Source of the DNA: Ochrobactrum quorumnocens
GTDB lineage: Bacteria; Pseudomonadota; Alphaproteobacteria; Rhizobiales; Rhizobiaceae
Direction: 5' to 3'
Assembly (NCBI RefSeq): GCF_002278035.1
Contig: NZ_CP022605.1
Span: forward strand, 620,001-684,000
Length of the DNA: 64,000 nucleotides
Shown: in pieces, positions 44,833 through 53,744 of the stretch
Layout: each line of letters begins with the position of its first letter
Numbering within the stretch: position 1 is the first letter of the stretch
Translations under genes and position numbers: made by a program
Notes under the pieces: model-generated
Database searches by the model: none
What the model was told of the DNA's origin: nothing
What the model saw: only the letters and a program-made list of their open reading frames with translations

Positions 44833-47007
44833 ATGCCGCAAACGAAGATCGTATCGAGTTCCACCCGCTGGCTAGAGTTTGGCACGACCAAGAAGGATTG
44901 GGATGCGGAAGGCGCTGCTGGGTTGGAAACGATGCTCACATCACTTCATCTCATCCGCGCATTTGAAGAAGCAGTCCTCGAACTTGCAAATGAGGGGCTG
45001 ATTCATGGCCCGGCACATTCATCCATTGGTCAAGAAGGCGGTGCGGTTGGCTCGATCTTGCCTCTGCGAGCAGATGATCAGATCAACGGCTCTCACCGGG
45101 GGCACCATCAATTTCTCGCAAAGGCTTTGAACTTTGTCGCGCCCGATGGCCTGCCTTTGGGATTGGCATTTAACGGTTCAATCCATTCCCTTCTTCGCCG
45201 CTCTCTGGCCGAAATCATGGGCCTTGCCGAAGGGTTCTGTGGTGGTCGCGGTGGGTCTATGCACCTACGATGGCAGGTCGCGGGTGCACTGGGCACCAAT
45301 GCCATTGTTGGCGGCGGCGTGCCGCTGGCGGCAGGTGCTGCTTTCGCACACAAGCAGTCAGGCTCGGACGCGGTTGCGGTAAGTTACTTTGGCGACGGCG
45401 CGGTGAATATCGGCTCGGTACTGGAGACGATGAACCTCTCTGCAGCCTGGCGTCTGCCTCTATGCTTCTTCATCGAGAACAACCGCTATGCGGTCGCGAC
45501 CAGCCTTGAAGAATCAACGGCAGAAACGCGTTTGGCCGCGCGCGGACAAGCCTTCGCCATTCCATCTTGGCATGTTGACGGGATGGATCCGCTTGCGGTC
45601 AATCTCGCTATGAAAGAGGCGCTTGCACATATGCGCGCCGGAAACGGTCCGACCATCATCGAGGCCGAGGTTTACCGCTACTTCCATCAGAACGGTTCTT
45701 TCCCGGGCTCTGCCTTCGGCTATCGCACGAAAGAGGAAGAGGAAAGCTGGCGGGGGAAGGATCCGTTGGATCGGGTAGCACGAGAAATGATGGCACGTGG
45801 CCTTGTCGATCAGACTGGTATCGATGCGTTGAGAGCGCGTTGCAAACAGATCATGCAAGATGTTGCAGATGAGCTGACGGATCGCGTGGACAATCGTCGC
45901 ATTATCAAGACGGGGCTGTGGCCGAAACCGGACTTCTGCGATGTCGGTATTCGTAGCGATGGATCCGAATTGTCGGGCCTGCAATATGTCGAGAAATCGA
46001 ACTTCAATGGCGGGATCGAACAACGCAAATTTGTCGACGTCATTGCTGATGTGCTGGACCGGCGTATGGAGATCGATGAGGGTATCGTCATTCTGGGCGA
46101 GGATATTCACCGCTTGAAAGGTGGAACCAACGGCGCCACGCGTGGTCTCAAGGCTAAATATCCGGATCGCATCCTCGGCACGCCGATCAGCGAGAATGCT
46201 TTCATGGGCTTGGGCGGTGGACTTGCGATGGATGGACGTTATCGTCCAATTGTCGAGTTCATGTATCCGGACTTCATGTGGGTTGCGGCAGATCAGGTGT
46301 TCAATCAGGTCGGCAAGGCGCGCCATATGTTTGGGGGCGATATGGCCGTCCCTCTTGTGCTGCGTACGAAGATCGCAATTGGCACAGGTTATGGTTCTCA
46401 GCATTCCATGGATCCCGCAGGCATTTTCGCCACCTCGCCGGGCTGGAGAATTATCGCGCCATCCACGCCGTTCGACTATGTCGGGCTGATGAACACAGCG
46501 TTGGCGTCGAATGACCCTGTTCTGGTGATAGAGCATGTCGATCTTTATCAAACGATGGGGCCAGCACCGGTTGGCGATCTTGATTATTTCATTCCTTTTG
46601 GCAAAGCGTCGGTGCGCCGGAGCGGGTCTGCCGCGACGATACTGACCTACTCCGCTATGGTGCAGGCAACGCTTGATGCCGTGGAGGAGGCAGGTCTTGA
46701 TGCCGAGGTCATCGACCTGCGGTGCCTCGACCGTGCCAGCATCGATTGGGGAACCATCACTGAAAGCGTGAAGAAAACCAACATGGTCATGATCGTAGAG
46801 CAGGGACCGCGCGGTGCCTCCTACGGCGCATGGCTTTCCGATGAAATCCAGCGTCGGTTGTTCGACTGGCTTGATCATCCCGTCGAGCGGGTCAGCGGAC
46901 GCGAAGCTTCTCCGTCGATCTCCAAAGTTCTCGAACGCGCTGCCTATGCCGGGCGAGAAGAGATTGCGGCTGCATTGGTAGCCCTGCCGGAGCGACACCA
47001 TGCCTGA
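44833..47007 (+). CDS. 2-Oxoacid dehydrogenase E1, fused alpha and beta subunits
   Basis: This thiamine-diphosphate-dependent E1 component has 724 residues. The alpha part (about 1-350) carries the ThDP motif GDGAVNIGSVLETMNLSAAW and ENNRYAVATSLEE. The beta part (about 395-724) carries GEDIHRLKGGTNGATRGL, TPISENAFMGLGGGLAMDG and EQGPRGASYGAWL. In most bacteria these are separate genes. The ATG at 44833 follows GAGGAAG; the upstream TTG is rejected. The likely reaction is oxidative decarboxylation of a 2-oxoacid (acetoin or branched-chain type) to an acyl-CoA, with the E2 encoded next. No E3 is encoded nearby. Confidence 0.9.
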   Translation: MPQTKIVSSSTRWLEFGTTKKDWDAEGAAGLETMLTSLHLIRAFEEAVLELANEGLIHGPAHSSIGQEGGAVGSILPLRADDQINGSHRGHHQFLAKALNFVAPDGLPLGLAFNGSIHSLLRRSLAEIMGLAEGFCGGRGGSMHLRWQVAGALGTNAIVGGGVPLAAGAAFAHKQSGSDAVAVSYFGDGAVNIGSVLETMNLSAAWRLPLCFFIENNRYAVATSLEESTAETRLAARGQAFAIPSWHVDGMDPLAVNLAMKEALAHMRAGNGPTIIEAEVYRYFHQNGSFPGSAFGYRTKEEEESWRGKDPLDRVAREMMARGLVDQTGIDALRARCKQIMQDVADELTDRVDNRRIIKTGLWPKPDFCDVGIRSDGSELSGLQYVEKSNFNGGIEQRKFVDVIADVLDRRMEIDEGIVILGEDIHRLKGGTNGATRGLKAKYPDRILGTPISENAFMGLGGGLAMDGRYRPIVEFMYPDFMWVAADQVFNQVGKARHMFGGDMAVPLVLRTKIAIGTGYGSQHSMDPAGIFATSPGWRIIAPSTPFDYVGLMNTALASNDPVLVIEHVDLYQTMGPAPVGDLDYFIPFGKASVRRSGSAATILTYSAMVQATLDAVEEAGLDAEVIDLRCLDRASIDWGTITESVKKTNMVMIVEQGPRGASYGAWLSDEIQRRLFDWLDHPVERVSGREASPSISKVLERAAYAGREEIAAALVALPERHHA

Positions 47008-48274
47008 GTTTCTCGTCATGCCGTCCGTCGTGGTCAATGCGCGCGAGGGCACCATTGCTCGGTGGTTGAAGGTCGAGGGAGATGCTGTTGCCTCAGGTGA
47101 GGCATTTGCCGAAATCGAGACGGACAAGGCCGTCATCGAAATTCCCAGCCCCAAGACCGGGCGCGTTGCTCGCATAATACACGGCGATGGAGCGACAGTA
47201 ACAGTTGAGACACCGATCGGCATTCTCGCGGAAGAAGGCGAGACTGAAGCCGATGTGGCACAACTGCTTTCAACCTCCATTCCTACGATACTTGTTCAAC
47301 CGGAAGCGGTAGGCTCCGATGCAACGACAGCACCGTCGGCTGAAATGACACGCGGGGGCTTGAACCGGCGCTTATTCGCCAGCCCGCTTGCGCGCAGGCT
47401 TGCAGGCGAAATGGGCATCCTGCTCTCTGACATCAATGGGTCAGGACCGCGCGGGCGTATTCTACGCGCCGATGTTGAGGCTTTCGATACAGCGATACGC
47501 GCGGTGTCTTCTACGACCGTTCCTGTCGCCCAGCAGTCAGCGGTGGTAAATGAAGATGTATCCGTTGTTCGATCGAACGATGTGGAGATCCCACATGTTG
47601 CCATACCGCATTCCGCTATGCGGCGGACGATTGCACAGCGATTGAGCGCGTCCAAACAGACGATTCCACATTTTTATCTAAACGCAGAAATCGTTGTCGA
47701 TGCACTGCTTGAACTTCGAAAGCAGATCAATGCTACGCGTCCGGCAGAAGCGCGGTTTTCGATTACGGATTTTCTGGTCAAGGCCGCCGCCGCTGCATTC
47801 GCTCGCGTTCCTGCCTGCAATGTTATCTGGACTGAGGACGCTCTTCTCAGTCTGCAACGAACGGATATTTCCATTGCGGTGGCGACAGATGGCGGATTGA
47901 TCACCCCGGTGGTCAAGGATGCTGGCAAAAAATCGCTATCGGTAATCTCGGATGAGATTTCCGATCTAGCGCTCAGGGCCCGCAATGGCAGCTTGAAGCC
48001 GGGCGAGCATCGTGGCGGTTCGTTCACCATCAGCAATCTCGGCATGTATGGCGTGAGCGACTTCATCGCCATTGTCAATCCACCGCAAGCCTCAATTCTC
48101 GCAGTCGGCGCGATTGAAGAACAGATTGTGTCTCGGGAGCTCAAAGCCGTTGACGCCCGCGTTATGCGCGTGACGCTTTCGCTCGATCATCGGGCAATAG
48201 ATGGCGCTTTGGGAGCGCAATGGCTGTCCAGTTTCAAGGAGCTTCTTCAGAACCCGATGCAAATTCTCGTCTGA
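47000..48274 (+). CDS. Dihydrolipoamide acyltransferase E2
   Basis: This 424-residue E2 core has one lipoyl domain (about 1-80, lysine in EIETDKAVIEIPSP), a peripheral-subunit-binding domain (FASPLARRLAGEMGILLSDI, about 128-147, followed by NGSGPRGRI) and the acyltransferase core with SLDHRAIDGALGAQW near the end. The HxxxDG catalytic motif is intact. The gene overlaps the E1 stop by eight bases, so the pair is coupled. The complex would need a lipoamide dehydrogenase from elsewhere in the genome. Confidence 0.92.
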   Translation: MPEFLVMPSVVVNAREGTIARWLKVEGDAVASGEAFAEIETDKAVIEIPSPKTGRVARIIHGDGATVTVETPIGILAEEGETEADVAQLLSTSIPTILVQPEAVGSDATTAPSAEMTRGGLNRRLFASPLARRLAGEMGILLSDINGSGPRGRILRADVEAFDTAIRAVSSTTVPVAQQSAVVNEDVSVVRSNDVEIPHVAIPHSAMRRTIAQRLSASKQTIPHFYLNAEIVVDALLELRKQINATRPAEARFSITDFLVKAAAAAFARVPACNVIWTEDALLSLQRTDISIAVATDGGLITPVVKDAGKKSLSVISDEISDLALRARNGSLKPGEHRGGSFTISNLGMYGVSDFIAIVNPPQASILAVGAIEEQIVSRELKAVDARVMRVTLSLDHRAIDGALGAQWLSSFKELLQNPMQILV

Positions 48275-48342
48275 AGCGAAATACCTCGTCACAAGAAAAA
48301 CACAGGGCGAGCAATGATCATAAAAGAGAGAGGAACAAGAAC

Positions 48343-49383
48343 ATGCATAAATATGGGAAGATGCTTTTGGCAACTGGTATCGCGACTGCGGCATGCCTTT
48401 CTGGCGCCCATGCTCGCGATCTAACTGTTGTTGGCTTTGGCGGTGCGGTTCAGGACGCGTTTCGCGAAGCCTATTTCACGCCCTATGCCAAGGAAAAGGG
48501 CATCAAGGTGCTTGAAGACACGACAAACGGCGGCCTCGCCAAGCAGAAGGCAATGGTCGACGCTGGAAACGTCACCTGGGACGTTATGCAGATGGAGGAC
48601 GATGAAGTCACCATGGCGTGCGAGCAGGGGCTTCTCGAGAATATTGTCTGGTCGAAAAAACCACATGCAGATGAGATTGATCCTAGCCAGTTCAAAGAAT
48701 GCGCCGTCGGTGCTCTGAGTTGGGCCAACATTCTGACCTATGACAAGACCAAACTGACGGACGGGCCCAAGAACTGGGCCGATTTCTGGAACGTGGAAAA
48801 GTGGCCTGGCAAACGCGGTTTGCGCAAGACTGCGAAACTGACCATGGAAGTAGCCTTGATGGCAGACGGCGTGCCGCCATCGGAAGTCTATAGCGTAATT
48901 GCAACCAAGGAAGGTCAGGACAGAGCCTTCGCCAAGCTCGATCAACTGAAGCCACATATCCAGTGGTGGGAGAGTGGAGCCCAGCCGCAGGAATGGCTTT
49001 CTTCAGGCGATGTCGTCATGACGACAGCCTATAATGGTCGCGTTGATACCGCCCAGAAGGAAGGGAAAGACTTCGCTATCGTCTGGGACGGACAGATCAA
49101 CTCGACTGAGTTCTGGGCCATCATGAAGGGAACTCCTAACCTAGATGAATCAACGTCTTTCGTCGAATTCATGATGTCGAAAGAACCACAAATCACCTTT
49201 GCCAATAATATCGCCTACGGCGTCAGCAACGTCAAAGCCATGGAAGCTCTTCCCGCGGACCGACTGGCAAAACTCCCATCTGCACCAGACAATCTCAAAG
49301 ACGCGGTGCGTTTCAACTCGGAGTTCTGGATTGATCACGGTGAGGAACTGGCAGAGCGCTTTGCCAGCTGGGTTGCCCAGTAA
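48343..49383 (+). CDS. Polyamine-type ABC substrate-binding protein
   Basis: This 346-residue periplasmic binding protein belongs to the spermidine/putrescine (PotD/PotF-like) cluster. The signal peptide ends near GAHARD (about residue 24). Typical features are TVVGFGGAVQDAFREAYFTP, DVMQMEDDEVTMACEQGLLE and WFWSGAQPQ-like KPHIQWWESGAQPQEWLSSG. GAGAGGAACAAGAAC precedes the ATG at 48343; the longer open frame overlapping the E2 gene is rejected. A strong hairpin after the stop may allow higher expression of this protein than of the membrane genes. The ligand may be an amine or an amino-acid derivative. Confidence 0.88.
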   Translation: MHKYGKMLLATGIATAACLSGAHARDLTVVGFGGAVQDAFREAYFTPYAKEKGIKVLEDTTNGGLAKQKAMVDAGNVTWDVMQMEDDEVTMACEQGLLENIVWSKKPHADEIDPSQFKECAVGALSWANILTYDKTKLTDGPKNWADFWNVEKWPGKRGLRKTAKLTMEVALMADGVPPSEVYSVIATKEGQDRAFAKLDQLKPHIQWWESGAQPQEWLSSGDVVMTTAYNGRVDTAQKEGKDFAIVWDGQINSTEFWAIMKGTPNLDESTSFVEFMMSKEPQITFANNIAYGVSNVKAMEALPADRLAKLPSAPDNLKDAVRFNSEFWIDHGEELAERFASWVAQ

Positions 49384-49405
49384 GCCAACTGGATAGTGTT
49401 AAAGG

Positions 49406-49434
49406 CCATGCCGGTCGATTTCCAGCCGGCATGG
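49406..49434 (+). terminator. Intra-operon hairpin after the binding-protein gene
   Basis: CCATGCCGG and CCGGCATGG form a perfect 9-base stem 22 bases past the stop. It lies between the binding-protein and permease genes, where such stems stabilise upstream mRNA or attenuate downstream transcription. It covers the first possible ATG (49431) of the next frame. Confidence 0.65.
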
Positions 49435-49454
49435 TTTATGGAGGCATGGTTCCG

Positions 49455-50720
49455 ATGACCTTGATCGATGAAGACACCACCGCGACCAAGGCAACGCGCC
49501 GGGAATGGGGGCGAGCCGACAGACGTCGGCGCGTTGTGTCCCTAATGCTTGTGGCGCCACTTCTATTCTATGTGCTGCTGACATTCATGCTGCCGATCGG
49601 CATCATTCTCTACAAGGCAATTGATAATGTCGAACTGACGCAGGCTCTACCAGAAACGGTGGCTGAATTGTCCCGCTGGACGGCGAGCGATCCAGCGGAG
49701 TTGCCACCGGATGTTGTTTTCACCACTTTTGTGCAGGAAATTGCTGGCACTCCGCGCAATCTCGTTGCTGAGGCTGCCCGACGCTTGAACTACGAGGAAA
49801 GCGGCTACCGAACGCTACTCACCAGCACCGTTCGCAAGTTGCGAATACTGCCAGACGATATCACTGCAGATGGTGCCGCACGCCGTTTTCTGGCCGGAAT
49901 CGACAAGAGGTGGGAGGAGGCAGCGTATTGGCACGCGATGAAACGCGCGTCGCCAGCCTACACGCCTTTCTACATGCTTGCCGCAGTCGACCTTGCCATT
50001 AATGACAACGGTAAGGTGGTACAGGCACCCCAAGAGCAACGAACCTATGTCGATATCCTCTTTCGTACGCTCAAGACGGCAGCTATCGTCACTCTCGTTT
50101 GCGCTCTGCTTGGCTATCCGCTTGCCAATCTGATGGTGAGTGCGCCGCGATTTCTTTCGATCGCGCTTATCATAGCTGTAATGTTGCCGTTCTGGACATC
50201 GCTATTGGCGCGCACCTCTGCCTGGATCGTACTTCTTCAACGTGAGGGGCTTGTTAATTCCCTGTTTGGTTGGCTTGGTCTGATCCGGCAGCCCCTGGAG
50301 CTGATCTTCAACACCACCGGGCTCTATATTGTGATGATCCACATGATGTTGCCCTTCATGGTCCTTCCTCTCTATTCCACGATGAAGGGTATACCACCAC
50401 ATTTCATGCGGGCGTCAGCCTCTCTTGGCGCTCATCCGGTTCGCGGGTTTTTGAATGTCTATTTGCCGATGACGCTGCCGGGTGTCGGAGCGGGTGTATT
50501 GCTGACCTTCATCGTGACCGCGGGCTATTATATCACGCCATCGCTGGTCGCGAGCGCGCGCGACCAGATGCTCGGCTACTTCATCGCCTTCTTCGCCAAT
50601 ACCACCATCAACTGGGGCATGGCGTCGGCACTTGGGATTATGCTGTTGCTTTGCACTGTTGCGGTCTATGCGCTCGCCGCGCGCACAGTGGGCGTGCGTC
50701 AGCTAGCGGGACTAAAGTGA
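49455..50720 (+). CDS. Polyamine-type ABC permease 1 (PotB-like)
   Basis: This inner-membrane permease of 421 residues has six or so core helices and the EAA loop region (RASASLGAHPVRGFLNVYLP). There is an unusually long insert between the first membrane segment and the second (about residues 55-200). The insert is hydrophilic (QALPETVAELSRWTASDPAE onward) and probably periplasmic; long loops like this occur in some PotB relatives. The ATG at 49455 is chosen because TGGAGGC is ten bases away; earlier ATGs lie in the hairpin or too close to that site. Confidence 0.88.
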   Translation: MTLIDEDTTATKATRREWGRADRRRRVVSLMLVAPLLFYVLLTFMLPIGIILYKAIDNVELTQALPETVAELSRWTASDPAELPPDVVFTTFVQEIAGTPRNLVAEAARRLNYEESGYRTLLTSTVRKLRILPDDITADGAARRFLAGIDKRWEEAAYWHAMKRASPAYTPFYMLAAVDLAINDNGKVVQAPQEQRTYVDILFRTLKTAAIVTLVCALLGYPLANLMVSAPRFLSIALIIAVMLPFWTSLLARTSAWIVLLQREGLVNSLFGWLGLIRQPLELIFNTTGLYIVMIHMMLPFMVLPLYSTMKGIPPHFMRASASLGAHPVRGFLNVYLPMTLPGVGAGVLLTFIVTAGYYITPSLVASARDQMLGYFIAFFANTTINWGMASALGIMLLLCTVAVYALAARTVGVRQLAGLK

Positions 50721-50728
50721 GATCGCCA

Positions 50729-51541
50729 ATGCCATATCATCGTCAAGCAATGATCATACGGACGCTCTACTACGGCTTTGGCGTGGCTATGATACTCTTT
50801 CTGGTCGTTCCACTCATTGCTATCGTCCCGCTGTCCTTCAGTTCGGGCAGCTTTCTCTCCTATCCGCTGCCGGGTGTTTCGTTGCAGTGGTATGAGCGTG
50901 TGTTTGCGGATGGCCCATGGCTCTCATCACTCAAGAACAGTCTGATCATCGGTTCGGTGTCGACAGTTGCTGCAACCATTCTCGGCACACTTGCAGCTTA
51001 TGCGTTTGCCCGTCGCGACTTGCCCATGCCAACCGCGATCCTCGGCTTTCTCATCGCGCCAATGATTGTTCCGCCTGTCATTAGCGGGCTCGGAATGTAC
51101 TTTCTGATGGCGAAGTTTGGTCTGACCGCCAGCATGCCTGGCGTTATCATCGCCCATACAGTCCTGTCCGCGCCGTTTGTGCTCATCACCGTGACGGCCA
51201 CTCTACAGGGCTTCGACATGGGACTGCTCCGCGCCGCGGCCAGTCTTGGCGCGTCTCCTTTCAAAGCCTTCATGACAGTTCTTGTTCCGATCATTGCACC
51301 GGGCATTATCTCTGGCGCGCTTTTCGCGTTTATGACCTCGTTCGATGAAGTCGTTGTAACTCTCTTCCTTGCCGGTCCCGGCCAGCGAACCCTTCCCTTG
51401 AAAATGTTCGAGGGACTTCGCGACAATATAGAACCGTCCATTCTTGCAATGGCAACGTTCCTCATGATCGTCGCCACCCTCAGCCTCATCGCCGCGCTGT
51501 TCCTCGTGAACCGCAATGCTCGAAATCTCGGAAAGGTATAA
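50729..51541 (+). CDS. Polyamine-type ABC permease 2 (PotC-like)
   Basis: This second permease of 270 residues has the usual helices (MILFLVVPLIAIVPLSF at the start) and the EAA-type loop RAAASLGASPFKAFMTVLVP. TSFDEVVVTLFLAG and LRDNIEPSILAMAT are typical of PotC/PotI. The ATG at 50729 begins eight bases after the stop of permease 1. A longer in-frame extension to 50270 overlaps permease 1 in another frame and is rejected. The next gene begins two bases after its stop. Confidence 0.9.
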   Translation: MPYHRQAMIIRTLYYGFGVAMILFLVVPLIAIVPLSFSSGSFLSYPLPGVSLQWYERVFADGPWLSSLKNSLIIGSVSTVAATILGTLAAYAFARRDLPMPTAILGFLIAPMIVPPVISGLGMYFLMAKFGLTASMPGVIIAHTVLSAPFVLITVTATLQGFDMGLLRAAASLGASPFKAFMTVLVPIIAPGIISGALFAFMTSFDEVVVTLFLAGPGQRTLPLKMFEGLRDNIEPSILAMATFLMIVATLSLIAALFLVNRNARNLGKV

Positions 51542-51542
51542 C

Positions 51543-52466
51543 ATGACCGAAGAAAACGCTGTCCACATTCCTAACCCGCAGGGAGGCGTTGCATTCATTG
51601 ACGGGCGCTATATGCCAGTTGCCGATGCCAGCATTCCAATTCTTGATCGCGGCTTCGTGCGTTCTGACGCCACTTATGACGTTGCGCATGTCTGGAAGGG
51701 GCGCTTCTTTCGTCTTGACGACCATATCGAACGGTTTTTTGCGTCCATGCGTGGGCTTCGTATGTCGCTGCCCTACACGGGTGAGCAAATCGCCGAGATC
51801 CTCATCGAATGTGTCAGTTTGAGCGGTTTGCGCGACTCCTATGTGCAGATGACATGCACACGGGGAATGCCGCCGGCTGGTAGCCGTGATCCGCGTCTTT
51901 GTACCCAGCGCTTTTATGCTTTCGCTACGCCTTTTGTCTGGATTGCGAATGACGATCAGCGCCGGCAGGGCGTTCCCATGGTTGTAAGCTCGGTTCATCG
52001 TATTGCACCACAGGCGGTGGACCCGCGCATCAAGAACTTCCACTGGCTCGACCTCACCATGGGCATCTTTGAGGCCTATGACAGAGATGCTTTCGTGGCC
52101 GTTCTGCGTGATGGGGATGGCAATATTACCGAAGGCGCAGGCTTCAACGTATTCGCTGTCAAAAATAATATTCTCTGCACGCCAGAAAGCGGTGTTTTCG
52201 AAGGTATGACCCGACGGACAGTTCTGGAACTGTGCGAGCAATTGCAGCTGCGTTGCGAGGTCCGTCCTGTCGCCATTGGCGAGATTCTCGGTGCCGACGA
52301 AATCTTCATGACCAGTACGGCTGGCGGCATCATGCCCGTGACTACAATCGACGGCAAGACAGTCGGCGATGGCAAGCCCGGTCCGTTAACACGTCAACTG
52401 CACGATATTTACTGGCAGAAACAGGAAGACGGGTGGCTCGCAACTGACGTGCCCTACAGGGATTGA
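51543..52466 (+). CDS. Class IV (BCAT/DAAT-fold) aminotransferase
   Basis: This fold-type IV PLP enzyme has 307 residues. Features are DRGFVRSDATYDVAHVWKG, the Schiff-base lysine in DPRIKNFHWLDLTMG, GNITEGAGFNVFAVK with the PLP-binding glutamate, and MTSTAGGIMPVTTIDGK. The family covers branched-chain and D-amino acid aminotransferases and R-selective amine transaminases. The ATG at 51543 follows GGAAAGGTATAAC. Its position inside a polyamine-type transport operon with E1 and E2 suggests that it deaminates the imported compound to the 2-oxoacid that the dehydrogenase uses. Confidence 0.88.
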   Translation: MTEENAVHIPNPQGGVAFIDGRYMPVADASIPILDRGFVRSDATYDVAHVWKGRFFRLDDHIERFFASMRGLRMSLPYTGEQIAEILIECVSLSGLRDSYVQMTCTRGMPPAGSRDPRLCTQRFYAFATPFVWIANDDQRRQGVPMVVSSVHRIAPQAVDPRIKNFHWLDLTMGIFEAYDRDAFVAVLRDGDGNITEGAGFNVFAVKNNILCTPESGVFEGMTRRTVLELCEQLQLRCEVRPVAIGEILGADEIFMTSTAGGIMPVTTIDGKTVGDGKPGPLTRQLHDIYWQKQEDGWLATDVPYRD

Positions 52467-52538
52467 TACCGCGCAGAAAATGCTTCCCGACAGTACGGGA
52501 AACCTGGAAACGCATATCAGCCGCACGAAAGGTCATTC

Positions 52539-53657
52539 ATGGAAACCGGACAAATCATTGAATTCGTGGGCGTGCAGAAAACCTATGATGGACGCACCGT
52601 TGTTATCGAGAATCTTAACCTGTCGGTAAGACAGGGCGAGTTTCTAACACTTCTCGGCGGTTCAGGTTCCGGTAAAACCACAACGCTGATGATGCTTGCC
52701 GGTTTCGAAACGCCTACCCGAGGTCATATTCTCGTCAAGGGAAAGCCGATTGAACACTTGCCGCCCCACCGCCGGGGCATCGGTGTTGTCTTTCAGAATT
52801 ATGCGTTGTTTCCAAACATGACCGTAGCGCAGAATCTGGCTTATCCGTTGCGCATGCGAAAGATGAACAAGCGGGAAATACAGGTTAAGGTGGACAAGGC
52901 CATCGAGATGGTTCGCCTGGAAGGAATGCAAAACCGTCGGCCGAGTGAGCTTTCTGGTGGGCAGCAGCAGCGTGTTGCACTTGCTCGCGCGCTCGTCTTT
53001 GAGCCGAGCCTGGTTCTGATGGACGAACCGCTTGGCGCACTCGACAAGACACTGCGCGAACATATGCAATATGAGATCAAGCAAATCCATCGGGATTTGG
53101 GTGTTACGATGGTCTATGTCACGCACGATCAGACTGAAGCGCTTGCGATGTCCGACCGCATTGCCATTTTCGAGCGCGGATCGGTCACTCAGATCGCCAG
53201 CCCGCAGGAGCTTTATGAGCAGCCCGCAAATGTTTTCGTGGCGGGCTTTATTGGTGAGAACAATATCATCTCTGGACATTCGGAAGGCGTGGATGAACGT
53301 GGTTATGGAACCATCCGCTTGGATTGTGGCCAGACAGTGCGGACACATCTATCCTCCAGTTTTACCGATACAGGCAAGCCTGTTAAAATCGCAGTTAGGC
53401 CCGAGCATCTTGTGATCGGCACAGCGGCGCAGAGCCGCTCCAATCAGTGCAAGGGAACAATCTTAGATACGACTTACCTCGGTGACCATTTGCGCGCACT
53501 GGTGGACATTGGCTGCGGGCAGACGATGGTGGTTCGCAAGCCACTTCTGGATTTCACCACCAGACCGGTGGCAGGTGATGCAATTCTTATCGGTTGGAAC
53601 GATAGTGACGGACGCGCTTTCTCGCAGGTGTCCGCTCAACTTCCACCGGGGTTTTAG
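52539..53657 (+). CDS. potA: Polyamine-type ABC ATPase (PotA-like)
   Basis: This is the ATPase of the second importer, 372 residues. The ABC domain shows Walker A LGGSGSGKTTTLMML, the signature LSGGQQQRVALARAL, Walker B LVLMDEPLGALDK and the switch histidine in VYVTHDQTEALAMSDR. The C-terminal TOBE domain (from about residue 240, GENNIISGHSEGV onward) is typical for PotA. It is the last gene of the eight-gene operon that begins with E1. AAAGG lies upstream of the ATG. The symbol is a family label. Confidence 0.92.
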   Translation: METGQIIEFVGVQKTYDGRTVVIENLNLSVRQGEFLTLLGGSGSGKTTTLMMLAGFETPTRGHILVKGKPIEHLPPHRRGIGVVFQNYALFPNMTVAQNLAYPLRMRKMNKREIQVKVDKAIEMVRLEGMQNRRPSELSGGQQQRVALARALVFEPSLVLMDEPLGALDKTLREHMQYEIKQIHRDLGVTMVYVTHDQTEALAMSDRIAIFERGSVTQIASPQELYEQPANVFVAGFIGENNIISGHSEGVDERGYGTIRLDCGQTVRTHLSSSFTDTGKPVKIAVRPEHLVIGTAAQSRSNQCKGTILDTTYLGDHLRALVDIGCGQTMVVRKPLLDFTTRPVAGDAILIGWNDSDGRAFSQVSAQLPPGF

Positions 53658-53675
53658 TATGCGCGATAACATAAG

Positions 53676-53707
53676 CCGACCTTGTTGACGCAATAGGGTG
53701 AGGTCGG
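53676..53707 (+). terminator. Weak hairpin after the E1-E2/ABC operon
   Basis: CCGACCT and AGGTCGG are perfect 7-base arms separated by 18 bases, starting 19 bases after the potA-like stop. There is no T-run. It is a possible operon end. Confidence 0.35.
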
Positions 53708-53744
53708 GGATGAGCGCTTCTCACATTGAAATCAGGAGTTTAAT

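Noticed and set aside
45514..47280. 588-codon minus-strand open frame
   Set aside because: It is antisense to the E1 gene. Its composition is arginine/histidine-rich and without motifs, while the plus strand carries clear E1 motifs and coupling to E2.
50270..50728. N-terminal extension of the second polyamine-type permease
   Set aside because: These 153 codons overlap permease 1 in another frame and are cysteine/arginine-rich. The ATG at 50729 starts a normal-length permease.
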